Shown here: positions 7,284 through 15,487 of the stretch, in pieces
How positions within the stretch are numbered: the first letter of the stretch is position 1
Layout of the letters: each line of letters starts with the position of its first letter
Source of the DNA: Bacteroidetes bacterium UBA4414
GTDB lineage: Bacteria; Bacteroidota; Bacteroidia; Chitinophagales; Chitinophagaceae
Direction: 5' to 3'
Assembly: GCA_002389765.1 (NCBI GenBank)
Contig: DGQM01000024.1
Location: 699 to 24,509 of the forward strand
Length of the DNA stretch: 23,811 nt
Made by a program: the position numbers and the translations under genes
The notes under the pieces: model-generated
What the model was told of the DNA's origin: nothing
Database searches by the model: none
What the model saw: the letters and a program-made list of their open reading frames with translations, nothing else

Positions 7284-9539
7284 CTACTTACCGAATTTTT
7301 TCTTCAGCAAGCTGAGTGCATCACCCATGTTCATGTTGCCGAGGTCTTTTTCTTTCGGCTGTTCGTTCCTCCTGTTATTATTGCCGCCACCGCTATTGTG
7401 TGGCCTTGCTTGCCTTGCAGGTGCTTCCATCGTTTGCTTGATGGAGAGTGCAATGCGTTTGCGTGCCATGTCAACCTCCAGCACTTTTACATTCACTTTC
7501 TGGTTCAGCTTTAGTGCTTCGTTAGGGTCTGTAATATATGTGTGCGATATCTCCGAAACGTGTACCAGGCCATCTTGTTTTACGCCTATATCTATGAATG
7601 CACCAAAGCGGGTAATGTTGGTCACCACGCCCGGCACTATCATACCAACATGCACATCTTCTATACCGTAGATGTTAGCAAATTCAAATGTCTGCGCTTC
7701 GCTACGCGGGTCGAGGCCCGGTTTTTTTAGTTCGTTCAGTATGTCTTTAATCGTATGCTCGCCTATTGTTTCAGAGATATACTTCTTAGTATCCAGTTGC
7801 TTCACTATCTCTTCATTGCCTATAAGTGCTTTTACATCCATACCCATATCTGTAGCCATTTTTGCTACTACTTCATATACTTCCGGGTGCACAGCGCTTG
7901 CATCCAGTGGATTGTCGCCTTCTTTAATGCGGAGGAAGCCTGCACATTGTTCGTATGCTTTATTGCCAAGACGCGGCACTTTCAGCAATTGTTTGCGGGA
8001 AGTAAAGCCACCTATTTCATCGCGATACTTTACAATGTTGTCGGCAATAGAAGGACCTATACCACTCACATAGCTCAGCAAATGTTTACTGGCAGTGTTG
8101 AGGTTTACACCTACAAGGTTCACACAACTTACTACTGTCTGGTCAAGACGTTCTTTCAAGCGTACCTGATTCACATCGTGCTGGTACTGGCCAACACCAA
8201 TGCTTTTCGGGTCTATCTTCACCAGCTCTGCAAGCGGGTCCATCAGCCTGCGGCCTATGCTCACTGCACCACGTACAGTAATATCCTGTTCAGGAAACTC
8301 TTCGCGCGCTGTTTCTGATGCAGAGTAGATAGATGCGCCATCTTCATTCACCAGGAAGATAGGCAGACCAAGATTCAGCTTTTTGATAAACTGTTCTGTT
8401 TCTCTGCCCGCAGTACCATCGCCCACAGCTATGCTTTGTATATCGTACTGTTTTACCAATGAACGAATTGTTTGTTCTGCATTTGCCAGTCTGCCCGGCT
8501 CATGTATGTATATAAGGTCTGTTTTCTTCAGGCTGCCTTTATCATCAAGACAAACAATTTTACAACCCGTACGGTAGCCCGGGTCTACTGCCAGTATACG
8601 CTTACCACCCAGTGGGGAGCTCAATAATAATTGGCGCAGGTTTTCTGCAAATACGGTTATAGCTTCTTCGTCACCTTTTGTTTTCAGCGCCATGCGGAAT
8701 TCACTCTCAAGGCTTGGTTGCAGCAAACGCCTGTAGGCATCTTTCACTGCTTTGGTTACTTGTTCGCCGGCAGGATTGTGTGCTTTTACAAACATCTTTT
8801 CGATGATGGCCAATGCATCTTCTTCTGTTGGTGCGATGCTCATGCGCAATACACCTTCCATAAAGCCACGCATCACAGCTAGTATACGGTGCGATGGTAT
8901 TTTATTTACAGGCTCAGAGAAATCGTAATAGTCTTTGTATTTAATACCTTCTGTTTCTTTGTCTGCCAATACCTTGCTTTGTACCGCTGCACTGTCTTCA
9001 AACAGCTTACGCATTTTAGCACGTACGGTAGCATCTTCGTTGATGGTTTCTGCAATAATATCTCTTGCACCTTGTAGTGCGTCTTCTGCTGTTTTTACAT
9101 TTTCTGTAATGTACTTAGCCGCTTCTTCCAGTGGTATTACATTGCTTTGTTCCAATACCAACAGCGCTAATGGTTCCAGTCCGTTTTCGCGAGCTGTTTG
9201 TGCTTTGGTTTTGCGTTTAGGTTTGTACGGCAGGTATATATCTTCCAACTCTGCAAGGGTAGTAGCGTTATTTATTTTTTCCTGCAGTGCTTCTGTCATT
9301 TTGCCCTGCTCGGTAATAGTTTTTTCTATAAATGCTTTCCTGTCAGAAAACTCTTGTTGAAATTTTGCTTCGTCTTGTATGTTTTGCACCTGCACCTCAT
9401 CGAGTGCGCCTGTTTTATCCTTACGGTAACGGGCAATGAATGGTATAGTAGCGCCTTCATTCAGTAATTCCAGTACGGCTGTTACCTGTTGCAGGCTGAT
9501 ATTAAGTTTTGCGGATACTCCGCCGGCAAATGCTATCAT
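7284..9539 (-). CDS. tex: Tex family transcription accessory RNA-binding protein
   Basis: With the start at 9539 (MIAFAGGVSAKLNISLQQV) the protein has 751 residues, the usual Tex length; the longer frame adds 57 residues that would run into the divergent gene's promoter. Domains in order: an N-terminal helical domain with ALLNEG-like IPFIARYRKDKTGALDE (about 30-50); a YqgF/RNase H-like domain from RILAVDPGYRTGCK (314-327), with VGDGTAGRETE; the SASETAREEFP block (406-416); helix-hairpin-helix motifs (about 475-540, SGIGPSIADNIVKYRDE and VPRLGNKAYEQCAGFLRI); and an S1 domain (627-702, with RFGAFIDIGVKQDGLVHVSE). A Gly/Asn/Arg-rich linker (705-730) precedes a short C-terminal helix. Tex binds nucleic acids and acts in transcription; its exact role in Bacteroidota is not defined. 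Confidence 0.95.
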   Translation of the reverse strand: MIAFAGGVSAKLNISLQQVTAVLELLNEGATIPFIARYRKDKTGALDEVQVQNIQDEAKFQQEFSDRKAFIEKTITEQGKMTEALQEKINNATTLAELEDIYLPYKPKRKTKAQTARENGLEPLALLVLEQSNVIPLEEAAKYITENVKTAEDALQGARDIIAETINEDATVRAKMRKLFEDSAAVQSKVLADKETEGIKYKDYYDFSEPVNKIPSHRILAVMRGFMEGVLRMSIAPTEEDALAIIEKMFVKAHNPAGEQVTKAVKDAYRRLLQPSLESEFRMALKTKGDEEAITVFAENLRQLLLSSPLGGKRILAVDPGYRTGCKIVCLDDKGSLKKTDLIYIHEPGRLANAEQTIRSLVKQYDIQSIAVGDGTAGRETEQFIKKLNLGLPIFLVNEDGASIYSASETAREEFPEQDITVRGAVSIGRRLMDPLAELVKIDPKSIGVGQYQHDVNQVRLKERLDQTVVSCVNLVGVNLNTASKHLLSYVSGIGPSIADNIVKYRDEIGGFTSRKQLLKVPRLGNKAYEQCAGFLRIKEGDNPLDASAVHPEVYEVVAKMATDMGMDVKALIGNEEIVKQLDTKKYISETIGEHTIKDILNELKKPGLDPRSEAQTFEFANIYGIEDVHVGMIVPGVVTNITRFGAFIDIGVKQDGLVHVSEISHTYITDPNEALKLNQKVNVKVLEVDMARKRIALSIKQTMEAPARQARPHNSGGGNNNRRNEQPKEKDLGNMNMGDALSLLKKKFGK

Positions 9540-9559
9540 AGTATAAATTTCTTGCGTTG

Positions 9560-9588
9560 CGAATGTAATTGCCCGATTTGAAATCAAA
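9560..9588 (-). promoter_or_regulatory. Putative tex promoter
   Basis: On the minus strand TTTG (9588-9585) is followed after 17 bp by TACATTCG (9567-9560), a 7/8 match to TAnnTTTG. The core ends 20 bp before the tex ATG. The spacing is slightly shorter than the 19 bp seen at rpsF, so this is a moderate call. Confidence 0.4.
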
Positions 9589-9615
9589 AAAGAAAATCTT
9601 TCGTAATATTTGTAT

Positions 9616-10137
9616 ATGGATATCAGGGCAGAGTTGCTGGCAGAACACTCGCGTAAACAGGCTGAAAAAATAGCCAAATGGATTGGTAATAAACCTGATA
9701 GGTTTGCCACATTTATAGATTTGTTTCTGCACGATGAATACAGGGTTGTGCAACGTGCGGCATGGGTACTGAGCGTAGTGGCTGAAAAACATTATGAGCT
9801 GGCTAAGCCCTGGCTGCCGCAAATGATAGCTAAAATGCAAGAGCCAGGCGTGCATGTGGCTGTAAAGCGAAATGTGGTGAGAATACTACAGTTTCTGGAA
9901 ATACCGGAAGAGTTGCATGGCGATGTAATGAATGTATGCTTTGACATGCTTGCAGACACTAAAGAAACAATAGCTGTGAGGGCATTTTCAATGACCGTGC
10001 TCACTAACTTATCCAAATACTATCCTGATATTAAACATGAGCTGATAGCCATTATTGAAGACCAATTGGAACAAGGGGCGAGTGCGGGTTTCATTGCCAG
10101 AAGTAAAAAGTTGTTGAAACAACTAAAGGATAAGTAG
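9616..10137 (+). CDS. Small HEAT/ARM-like helical repeat protein, function unknown
   Basis: From the ATG at 9616 (MDIRAELLAEHSRKQ) the protein has 173 residues, soluble and almost entirely helical. Paired amphipathic helices follow a HEAT-like rhythm: YRVVQRAAWVLSVVAEKHYELAKPWLPQMIAKM, then VHVAVKRNVVRILQFLEIPEEL, then ETIAVRAFSMTVLTNLSKYYPDI. Such repeats usually serve as protein-interaction scaffolds. No catalytic motif is visible and I cannot assign a function. The longer frame begins with TTG two codons upstream, inside a promoter-like TAATATTTG at 9604-9612, so the ATG is preferred. It is divergent from tex (76 bp between starts), and its stop is 1 bp from the stop of the convergent outer-membrane barrel gene. 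Confidence 0.75.
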   Translation: MDIRAELLAEHSRKQAEKIAKWIGNKPDRFATFIDLFLHDEYRVVQRAAWVLSVVAEKHYELAKPWLPQMIAKMQEPGVHVAVKRNVVRILQFLEIPEELHGDVMNVCFDMLADTKETIAVRAFSMTVLTNLSKYYPDIKHELIAIIEDQLEQGASAGFIARSKKLLKQLKDK

Positions 10138-10138
10138 G

Positions 10139-12586
10139 TTATTCTTTTTCCTTGTACGGGAAGTAAGTGAATTTATACACAAGTGAGAAGATAAAGAACC
10201 TGCCCAACCTGTTCGCCTGACGGTCTTCGTAATAGTTATCTCCGAATGTACGCTGCACGTTGGGGTAGTTGTTGAATACATCAAATCCTTGCAAACGCAG
10301 TGTTACTCCTTTTGGTTTGTTGAAGGATTTTTCAACCGTACCATTAAACAACATAAAGTCGGGATTGTAAGAAGCTGTAAGGCCCTCGTTGTGTATATAG
10401 TTGATGAAATATATAAATCTAAACTGCAGGGGTAGTGTAAATATACCTGTCACAGATACAGTATGCGTCTGCAAATCGTTTGTTGTGCCTGATATAGTTG
10501 TCAATCTGTTGTTTCTGATATTGTAGCTGATATCGCCCTCGTACCAATCGATATTATTGAATGATAGTCTTGCTGACGCACCCCATGTGGTATTGGGTAT
10601 CAGTTGCTGTACGCCATTAGTAATGGTGATATTACTACTCTGGTTGCCACTTGCGGCAAGCGAGTAGCTGAGGTATTTACTGATTTTATTATTGTAGTTC
10701 ATGCTAATGCCAGCACTATAATATCCATTGGCATTGACAGGTGTGGATACACGTTTGCTCGCTGTAATGGTTATATCGTTCACAACTTTGTCCTGTACAA
10801 AACTTGCATTGGTGCTAATGCTGAAGCTAGATTTACCTTTTTTATCTGCAAGCATAGTATACAGATATACGTTATGTCTTTTTTCACCTGTTAAGTTCGG
10901 ATTACCCAACGATATATTAAGGCTGTCACGATAATCGGGAATTACCTGTAGCTGCGATAGCTCAGGTACTCTTAATGCTACATTATAGTGGAGGCTAATG
11001 TTGGATGTTTTAGAAAAGTCGTAACGAGTATATAATCCCGGGCTATAGTTAACACCGTTTTGTTTCAGGTTGTAATTGTTGCTGAATCCTGATAAAGATA
11101 TACCACGAGAGAATGGTTGAGCTTCCATTTGTACACTGAACCTGAACTTGTCTTCCTTGTTGTAATAGTAAGACAGGCTAATGGCATGTTCATTACTATA
11201 GTTGTTGTTTACCCTGCTTTGTATGGTGTCTGTATATCTGTTGCCATTTACAATGGTTGATACATTTCTGTCGTTTTCGTTTTTATTATAGTTATAATTA
11301 TAGTTCAGTGTCAAGGTTGAATATTTGCTGACAGGTTCGTTATAGTTAACGCCACCTCTTGCATTTAACGATGTTTTGTTTTCTCCTGATACGAAATCGT
11401 TTTTATTGGTACTGGCAGGGTAGTAGTATTGGTTGGTATTATAGTTGTCGCCTGTGTTATTGTCTTTGTTGTATCTGATGCCTGCATTCGCAGTTAATGT
11501 GCGTTTTACTTTATAGAATTTTCGCCTGTAATTATTATTCAGATTTAAACCATATCCCTCACCTGCAGAACTTACATCAGACTTACGTGTGAAACTTAAG
11601 TTATCTGTATTGTTATAGTACGTTCCGTCGTTACTATTAGCAACAACATCATTCTTTCTGTACGAAAATCCTGCATCACTCTGCAATGATTGCATGGAAT
11701 CTATTGCCCAGTCGCTGCGAATGCTTAATTTATGGTTCAATGAATTATTACTAACGTCTCTTTGCTGTTCTTGTATCAGGCTGCTATCCCCAGGTAGGTA
11801 GGTATTTCTTAGTGAGCTCTGTGTTTGTGTATTGCCATTGTACCATGCATTGTAAGAACCATTCAGTTTTAGTTTGCCGCCTCTATCGTTAGAGAAACTA
11901 ATATCTGCAAGACGGCGTTTTGTGATGCCGGTTGCACTAGGGTTGGAGGCCTTGGTGTTATCTGCATTGCCGCTGGATGTAATGCCAACATCTGACATGC
12001 CGGTGTTATTCATCTTGGCAATGGCAGTGATGCGTGTATCGTGGCTCATGTAGTTGGTAAATGTGCCCGCCTGATAAGTGTTTTTAGTGCCTGCACCTGC
12101 TATGGCTTGACCGTATACACCTTGCTCATAATTCTTCTTAATTTTCAGGTTCAGCATTTTTTCTGTGCTACCTTTTTTGATGCCTGTAAACTGTGCATCT
12201 TCATCATACCAATCTGCCAGTTGCATTTTTTCTATTATCTGTGCAGGTAGGTTTTGAGTTAAAGTCCTGATGTCTTCTGAGGTATATATTTTGCCATTGA
12301 TAAAGATTTTGGTCATCTCTTTACCATTCACCATTATTTTGCCTTCTGAAGTAATTTCTACGCCGGGTATTTTTTTTAGTGCATCTTCGGCTGTTGCGTT
12401 AGGGTTTTTTGTAAGGGAGTCTACATTATAGCTGATGGTATCGCCACTTATTTTTACAGCTACTTTGGTACTCACAACCACATCTTTCATTTGCACGGTA
12501 TCTTTTGAAATACGGTTACTATCTGCTTTCTGGGCAGATGATACAACGGGTATCAATATAAGTAACCATACAAATGCCTTCCACAT
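10139..12586 (-). CDS. Outer-membrane beta-barrel protein with TonB-receptor-like plug
   Basis: An 815-residue protein with signal peptide MWKAFVWLLILIPVVSSA (cleavage near residue 18-19). A plug-like domain spans about 32-150: VVVSTKVAVKISGDTISYNVDS, then ATAEDALKKIPGVEITSEGKI and GKEMTKIFINGK. The rest is a barrel rich in alternating polar/aromatic strands and Asn/Tyr (for example YNYNYNKNENDRN, LSYYYNKEDKFRF, NISLHYNVALRVPELSQ), as in the outer-membrane beta-barrel families of Bacteroidota. Many relatives begin with a carboxypeptidase-regulatory-like beta-sandwich; here the signal peptide runs almost straight into the plug, and no clear TonB box is seen. The substrate is unknown and there is no neighbouring SusD homologue. 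It lies 42 bp downstream of the T9SS-cargo gene on the same strand, so the two may share a transcript. Confidence 0.85.
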   Translation of the reverse strand: MWKAFVWLLILIPVVSSAQKADSNRISKDTVQMKDVVVSTKVAVKISGDTISYNVDSLTKNPNATAEDALKKIPGVEITSEGKIMVNGKEMTKIFINGKIYTSEDIRTLTQNLPAQIIEKMQLADWYDEDAQFTGIKKGSTEKMLNLKIKKNYEQGVYGQAIAGAGTKNTYQAGTFTNYMSHDTRITAIAKMNNTGMSDVGITSSGNADNTKASNPSATGITKRRLADISFSNDRGGKLKLNGSYNAWYNGNTQTQSSLRNTYLPGDSSLIQEQQRDVSNNSLNHKLSIRSDWAIDSMQSLQSDAGFSYRKNDVVANSNDGTYYNNTDNLSFTRKSDVSSAGEGYGLNLNNNYRRKFYKVKRTLTANAGIRYNKDNNTGDNYNTNQYYYPASTNKNDFVSGENKTSLNARGGVNYNEPVSKYSTLTLNYNYNYNKNENDRNVSTIVNGNRYTDTIQSRVNNNYSNEHAISLSYYYNKEDKFRFSVQMEAQPFSRGISLSGFSNNYNLKQNGVNYSPGLYTRYDFSKTSNISLHYNVALRVPELSQLQVIPDYRDSLNISLGNPNLTGEKRHNVYLYTMLADKKGKSSFSISTNASFVQDKVVNDITITASKRVSTPVNANGYYSAGISMNYNNKISKYLSYSLAASGNQSSNITITNGVQQLIPNTTWGASARLSFNNIDWYEGDISYNIRNNRLTTISGTTNDLQTHTVSVTGIFTLPLQFRFIYFINYIHNEGLTASYNPDFMLFNGTVEKSFNKPKGVTLRLQGFDVFNNYPNVQRTFGDNYYEDRQANRLGRFFIFSLVYKFTYFPYKEKE

Positions 12587-12628
12587 AGTGCGGGCGAAAG
12601 AGCATCAAGATAAATAAATAATTGCTTT

Positions 12629-14581
12629 TTAGCGCAAAACTTGCAGTTTCATTGTTCGCTTAGCTTCTTCTGTTGCAATGGTTATAAAATAAATGCCATT
12701 CTGCAGGTTGCTTATTTGCAGTTTTTCTTTGTTTATACCTGCATCATATTCTTTGGCGCTTATTTGAGTTATTAACCGACCGCTGATGTCTGTAATATGT
12801 ATCCTTGCCATTTGCCTGTAGGATAAGCTAAACTCAAGTATAGTATACATACCTGCCGGGTTAGGATATAGGCGGGCTTCAATAGCTTCTTCAGTATTTA
12901 TATTTCTTACTGATAACACAAATGGTACACTTGCTGCATTAAGGATGCTTGTATCATTTTGACGAAGTAATAGTATGTAAGCGTGCATCTTATTTTTATT
13001 CCATTCAGCTTTCAGTTCAGTTTCAAAACGGACGGCGTATGACTGATTTTGTACAAGCGAGTTAGGCAGATTTGTTACACCTTCTGCTGAGGGCGATATG
13101 CTTCGTGCTACATAATTGTATTGCATATCTGCTGCAGGAACCGGGTTCGGTTTGTTTTCGTAACCACCCATTACACCTTTGGCATTATTAGCATAGCCAT
13201 TTACTTGGTCCCATTTGCTTCCTGTGCCTGTCACATTATTCTCAGTCAATACTAATTGCAAGCGGAAATCGCCTGTCATGTTCACAGCTGGTTTTACTGA
13301 TGCATCTACAGTAAGTACATTGTTTGTTGTGTATCCCCTGGCTGTTAATTGAGCGTAGCCAAAGCTTTGTGCTTCTTTTTTTACAACATCTATCAAACTA
13401 TCTGGTGGCGTATCTATCTGCCTGTTTGTAAGAAAGTAAGGTGTGAAAAGCTGGCTACGGTAATATAGGTAGTCATTGTATTCTTCAATACACATAGGGT
13501 CTGTGTCATGTACTGCTATTTGGCATACATTTACATCTTGTGTTGCTAGTTCCTTCATCAGGACATGTCCTCTTGGCGATAGGTAATGCCAAGTGCCTGT
13601 TCCTTCTTCAACAACAACCATTTTTTTGGGTAGAAAAGGTACACCTGTAATAATGCCTGTTGTAGAGTCATTTCTATTAATACTATCTCCGTCCAATTTT
13701 ACCCATGCTTTTACTATATAGCTGTTGTTCGTAGATACAGTATCAGGGATGTTATGTTTAAAACTGTATTTTTCAAATGGGGCAATTGCAATATTTTGTA
13801 TGGTGTCTGCAAATATGCCTTTACCCATTTGTTGGTAATAGGCTATAAAATACTTCACAGTATCAGCCCCCATATTTTGTACAAAGAAATCGTGTTGATA
13901 GCCTGTATTTAAAGCAGTATAACCATACTTTTCGCTTTCCGGACTGATGTGTAATAAGCTGAGATCTTTATTTGCAGGCTCAAAAACTGCAACATTATCG
14001 ATGGCCCAACCACCATTCTGTATGTTATTATCCATAAACCTAAAGCCTATTCTCACATCTGTGTTGCCCGTATATGGGCTAAGGTCCACATAATATGTTT
14101 CCATAGCGCCCATTGTCTTGTTTTTGGTAACACTTTGTATCAGTGTCCATGTGTTGCCTCCGTCAATAGAAACTAATACAGAGGCGCTTTCTGAAACACC
14201 CTTGTAATTCCCTTGACGAAAATAGGAGTCGTATTTTAACCAAGCTTTTGTTACCGTATTAAGGTTTATAGCAGTTGTCTTTAGCCATTCGTTTGAGTTT
14301 TTATTAAAGTTTAATGGCATTAAATCAGAATGGGTACAGTCGGATAGTCCGGCAACTCGTAAGTTGGCTATGTTATTATGATTCTCGTTGCAAAGGCATG
14401 CTGTGTCCGCAGAGCCGGTAACAAGGTACATAACGCCGGGCCTCCATGAGGGGCTAGCAGACCATTTATTGCCAAATACATAGCTGCTATAGCTATCAAA
14501 ATTATCCTGAAACAGAACGTTTTGAGCAAATGTTGATAGCGATATGGATAGGAATAATATTATAGTATAATAATATTTCAT
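12629..14581 (-). CDS. T9SS type A cargo with jelly-roll and degenerate Omp28-like domain
   Basis: The 650-residue protein has a signal peptide, MKYYYTIILFLSISLSTFA, followed by QNVLFQDNFDSY. Residues about 22-200 look like a MAM/jelly-roll adhesion domain (SASVLVSIDGGNTWTLI, YYVDLSPYTGNTDVRIGFRF, GGWAIDNVAVFEP). About 205-315 is an Ig-like spacer. Residues about 320-480 resemble the thioredoxin-like Omp28 domain: VVVEEGTGTW, then PRGHVLMKEL, then IAVHDTDPM. In the family the motif normally reads TGTWCxxCPRG; here both Cys are replaced (H332 and S335), so thiol redox chemistry is lost. Residues 565-650 are the T9SS type A sorting domain (EARLYPNPAGMYTILEF, ITDISGRLI, LQNGIYFITIATEE). It is expected to be exported to the cell surface, probably in a binding role. 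Confidence 0.83.
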   Translation of the reverse strand: MKYYYTIILFLSISLSTFAQNVLFQDNFDSYSSYVFGNKWSASPSWRPGVMYLVTGSADTACLCNENHNNIANLRVAGLSDCTHSDLMPLNFNKNSNEWLKTTAINLNTVTKAWLKYDSYFRQGNYKGVSESASVLVSIDGGNTWTLIQSVTKNKTMGAMETYYVDLSPYTGNTDVRIGFRFMDNNIQNGGWAIDNVAVFEPANKDLSLLHISPESEKYGYTALNTGYQHDFFVQNMGADTVKYFIAYYQQMGKGIFADTIQNIAIAPFEKYSFKHNIPDTVSTNNSYIVKAWVKLDGDSINRNDSTTGIITGVPFLPKKMVVVEEGTGTWHYLSPRGHVLMKELATQDVNVCQIAVHDTDPMCIEEYNDYLYYRSQLFTPYFLTNRQIDTPPDSLIDVVKKEAQSFGYAQLTARGYTTNNVLTVDASVKPAVNMTGDFRLQLVLTENNVTGTGSKWDQVNGYANNAKGVMGGYENKPNPVPAADMQYNYVARSISPSAEGVTNLPNSLVQNQSYAVRFETELKAEWNKNKMHAYILLLRQNDTSILNAASVPFVLSVRNINTEEAIEARLYPNPAGMYTILEFSLSYRQMARIHITDISGRLITQISAKEYDAGINKEKLQISNLQNGIYFITIATEEAKRTMKLQVLR

Positions 14582-14586
14582 AATGA

Positions 14587-14606
14587 ATCTTGTGTTAATA
14601 CAAGAT
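14587..14606. repeat. Inverted repeat just upstream of the T9SS cargo gene
   Basis: ATCTTGT (14587-14593) and ACAAGAT (14600-14606) form a perfect 7-bp inverted repeat with a 6-base spacer. It ends 5 bp before the ATG of the minus-strand gene starting at 14581. It could be an operator or a 5'-UTR hairpin that limits translation. The arms are AT-rich, so chance is possible. Confidence 0.4.
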
Positions 14607-14694
14607 ACAATTAATATATTTTAATATTTATAATGAAATTGTCATATTTCAATCCTAATCTTGGCCGATATATTGAAAAAACCAGTATTTTTCT

Positions 14695-14725
14695 TTTGTT
14701 ACTTTGTCTTTTAGCCTTACCTTTG
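14695..14725 (+). promoter_or_regulatory. Promoter of the rpsF-rpsR-rplI operon
   Basis: TTTG at 14695-14698 is followed after exactly 19 bp by TACCTTTG at 14718-14725, a full match to the Bacteroidota -33/-7 sigma-factor consensus. Transcription should begin near 14730, giving a leader of roughly 95 nt before rpsF. This is the best promoter in the window. Confidence 0.8.
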
Positions 14726-14739
14726 CAGTCCCAAATTTT

Positions 14740-14791
14740 ATCCGGCTATCAAAACCCTCGGGTCTAGATATCCAAAAGTTGTTTGCCGGAT
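14740..14791 (+). promoter_or_regulatory. Structured leader of rpsF, candidate S6:S18 autoregulatory element
   Basis: In the predicted 5' UTR, ATCCGGC (14740-14746) pairs with GCCGGAT (14785-14791). Inside the 38-base loop, TATC (14747-14750) can pair with GATA (14767-14770) around a small ACC-CTCG-GGT hairpin. Leaders of rpsF operons in many bacteria carry a CCG-containing hairpin bound by the S6:S18 complex for feedback control. The position and CCG content fit, but I have not matched the motif base for base. Confidence 0.45.
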
Positions 14792-14825
14792 GAGTGGGAT
14801 TATTTTTTAACTATTTAAAGTTTTT

Positions 14826-15185
14826 ATGGCAACACAAAACCTTCAAAGCTATGAGCTGATGGTAATCTTTACGCCGGTACTGGCTGAAGATGAATTCAAA
14901 GCAGCTCAGAAGAAGTTTGCAGACTTCATCAAAGAAAATGGTGGCGAAATCGTACACCAGGATGCATGGGGACTTCGTTCACTTGCTTATCCAATCAACA
15001 AAAAAACTACAGGTCTTTATTGGGTGCTTGAGTACAAAGCCGCAACAGACGTAAACGCGAAACTGGAAATCCAGATGAACCGTGATGAAAGCATCATGCG
15101 TCATATGGTTACCCGTCTTGACAAATACGCTGTGGCTTACAATGCTAAAAAGCGCAACAAAGTAGCTGAAACAGCTAACGCTTAA
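14826..15185 (+). CDS. rpsF: 30S ribosomal protein S6
   Basis: The 119-residue protein shows the S6 pattern: an N-terminal strand YELMVIFTPVLAEDEFKAA, then GGEIVHQDAWGLRSLAYPINKKTTGLYWVLEYKA, and MNRDESIMRHMVTRLDKYA. S6 is a small RRM-like protein that binds the central domain of 16S rRNA as a heterodimer with S18. A Lys/Ala-rich tail follows from about residue 105. It is the first gene of the operon, followed by rpsR after 23 bp. The ATG has only an A/T-rich stretch upstream and no Shine-Dalgarno sequence. Confidence 0.97.
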   Translation: MATQNLQSYELMVIFTPVLAEDEFKAAQKKFADFIKENGGEIVHQDAWGLRSLAYPINKKTTGLYWVLEYKAATDVNAKLEIQMNRDESIMRHMVTRLDKYAVAYNAKKRNKVAETANA

Positions 15186-15208
15186 TCATCTTTTAAAAAC
15201 TTTGAACA

Positions 15209-15475
15209 ATGGCAAAGCAAAATGATATCAAATTTTTGACCTCTACCCGCGTAGAAAAACGCCAGAAGAAATACTGTCGTTTTAAGAAAATGGGGATCAA
15301 ATATATCGACTATAAAGACGCGGAATTCCTGAAAAAATTTGTAAACGAACAAGGTAAAATGCTACCTCGCCGTATTACGGGCAACTCGCTGAAATTCCAG
15401 CGCAAAGTAGCACATGCTGTTAAAAAGGCTCGTCAGATGTCTCTGTTGCCTTATGTAACTGACCTTTTAAAATAG
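15209..15475 (+). CDS. rpsR: 30S ribosomal protein S18
   Basis: The 88-residue basic protein contains the S18 core: KYCRFKKMGIKYIDYKDAEFLKKFVNEQGKMLPRRITG, then NSLKFQRKVAHAVKKARQMSLLPYV. S18 partners S6 on the 30S platform. It keeps one cysteine in the KYCRF segment rather than the two-Cys zinc-type pair of some S18 paralogues. It lies between rpsF and rplI, 12 bp before the latter, in the standard Bacteroidota order. Confidence 0.97.
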   Translation: MAKQNDIKFLTSTRVEKRQKKYCRFKKMGIKYIDYKDAEFLKKFVNEQGKMLPRRITGNSLKFQRKVAHAVKKARQMSLLPYVTDLLK

Positions 15476-15487
15476 AATTTACTAGTC

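Noticed and set aside
7755..8318. 187-codon plus-strand open frame inside tex
   Set aside because: It is a shadow of the tex coding sequence on the other strand; the encoded protein is Cys/Tyr/His-rich in a way typical of antisense frames.
13577..13588. A frameshift or pseudogene explanation for the missing cysteines in the Omp28-like domain
   Set aside because: The frame is open over 650 codons with intact flanking motifs and sorting domain, so substitution rather than decay fits better.
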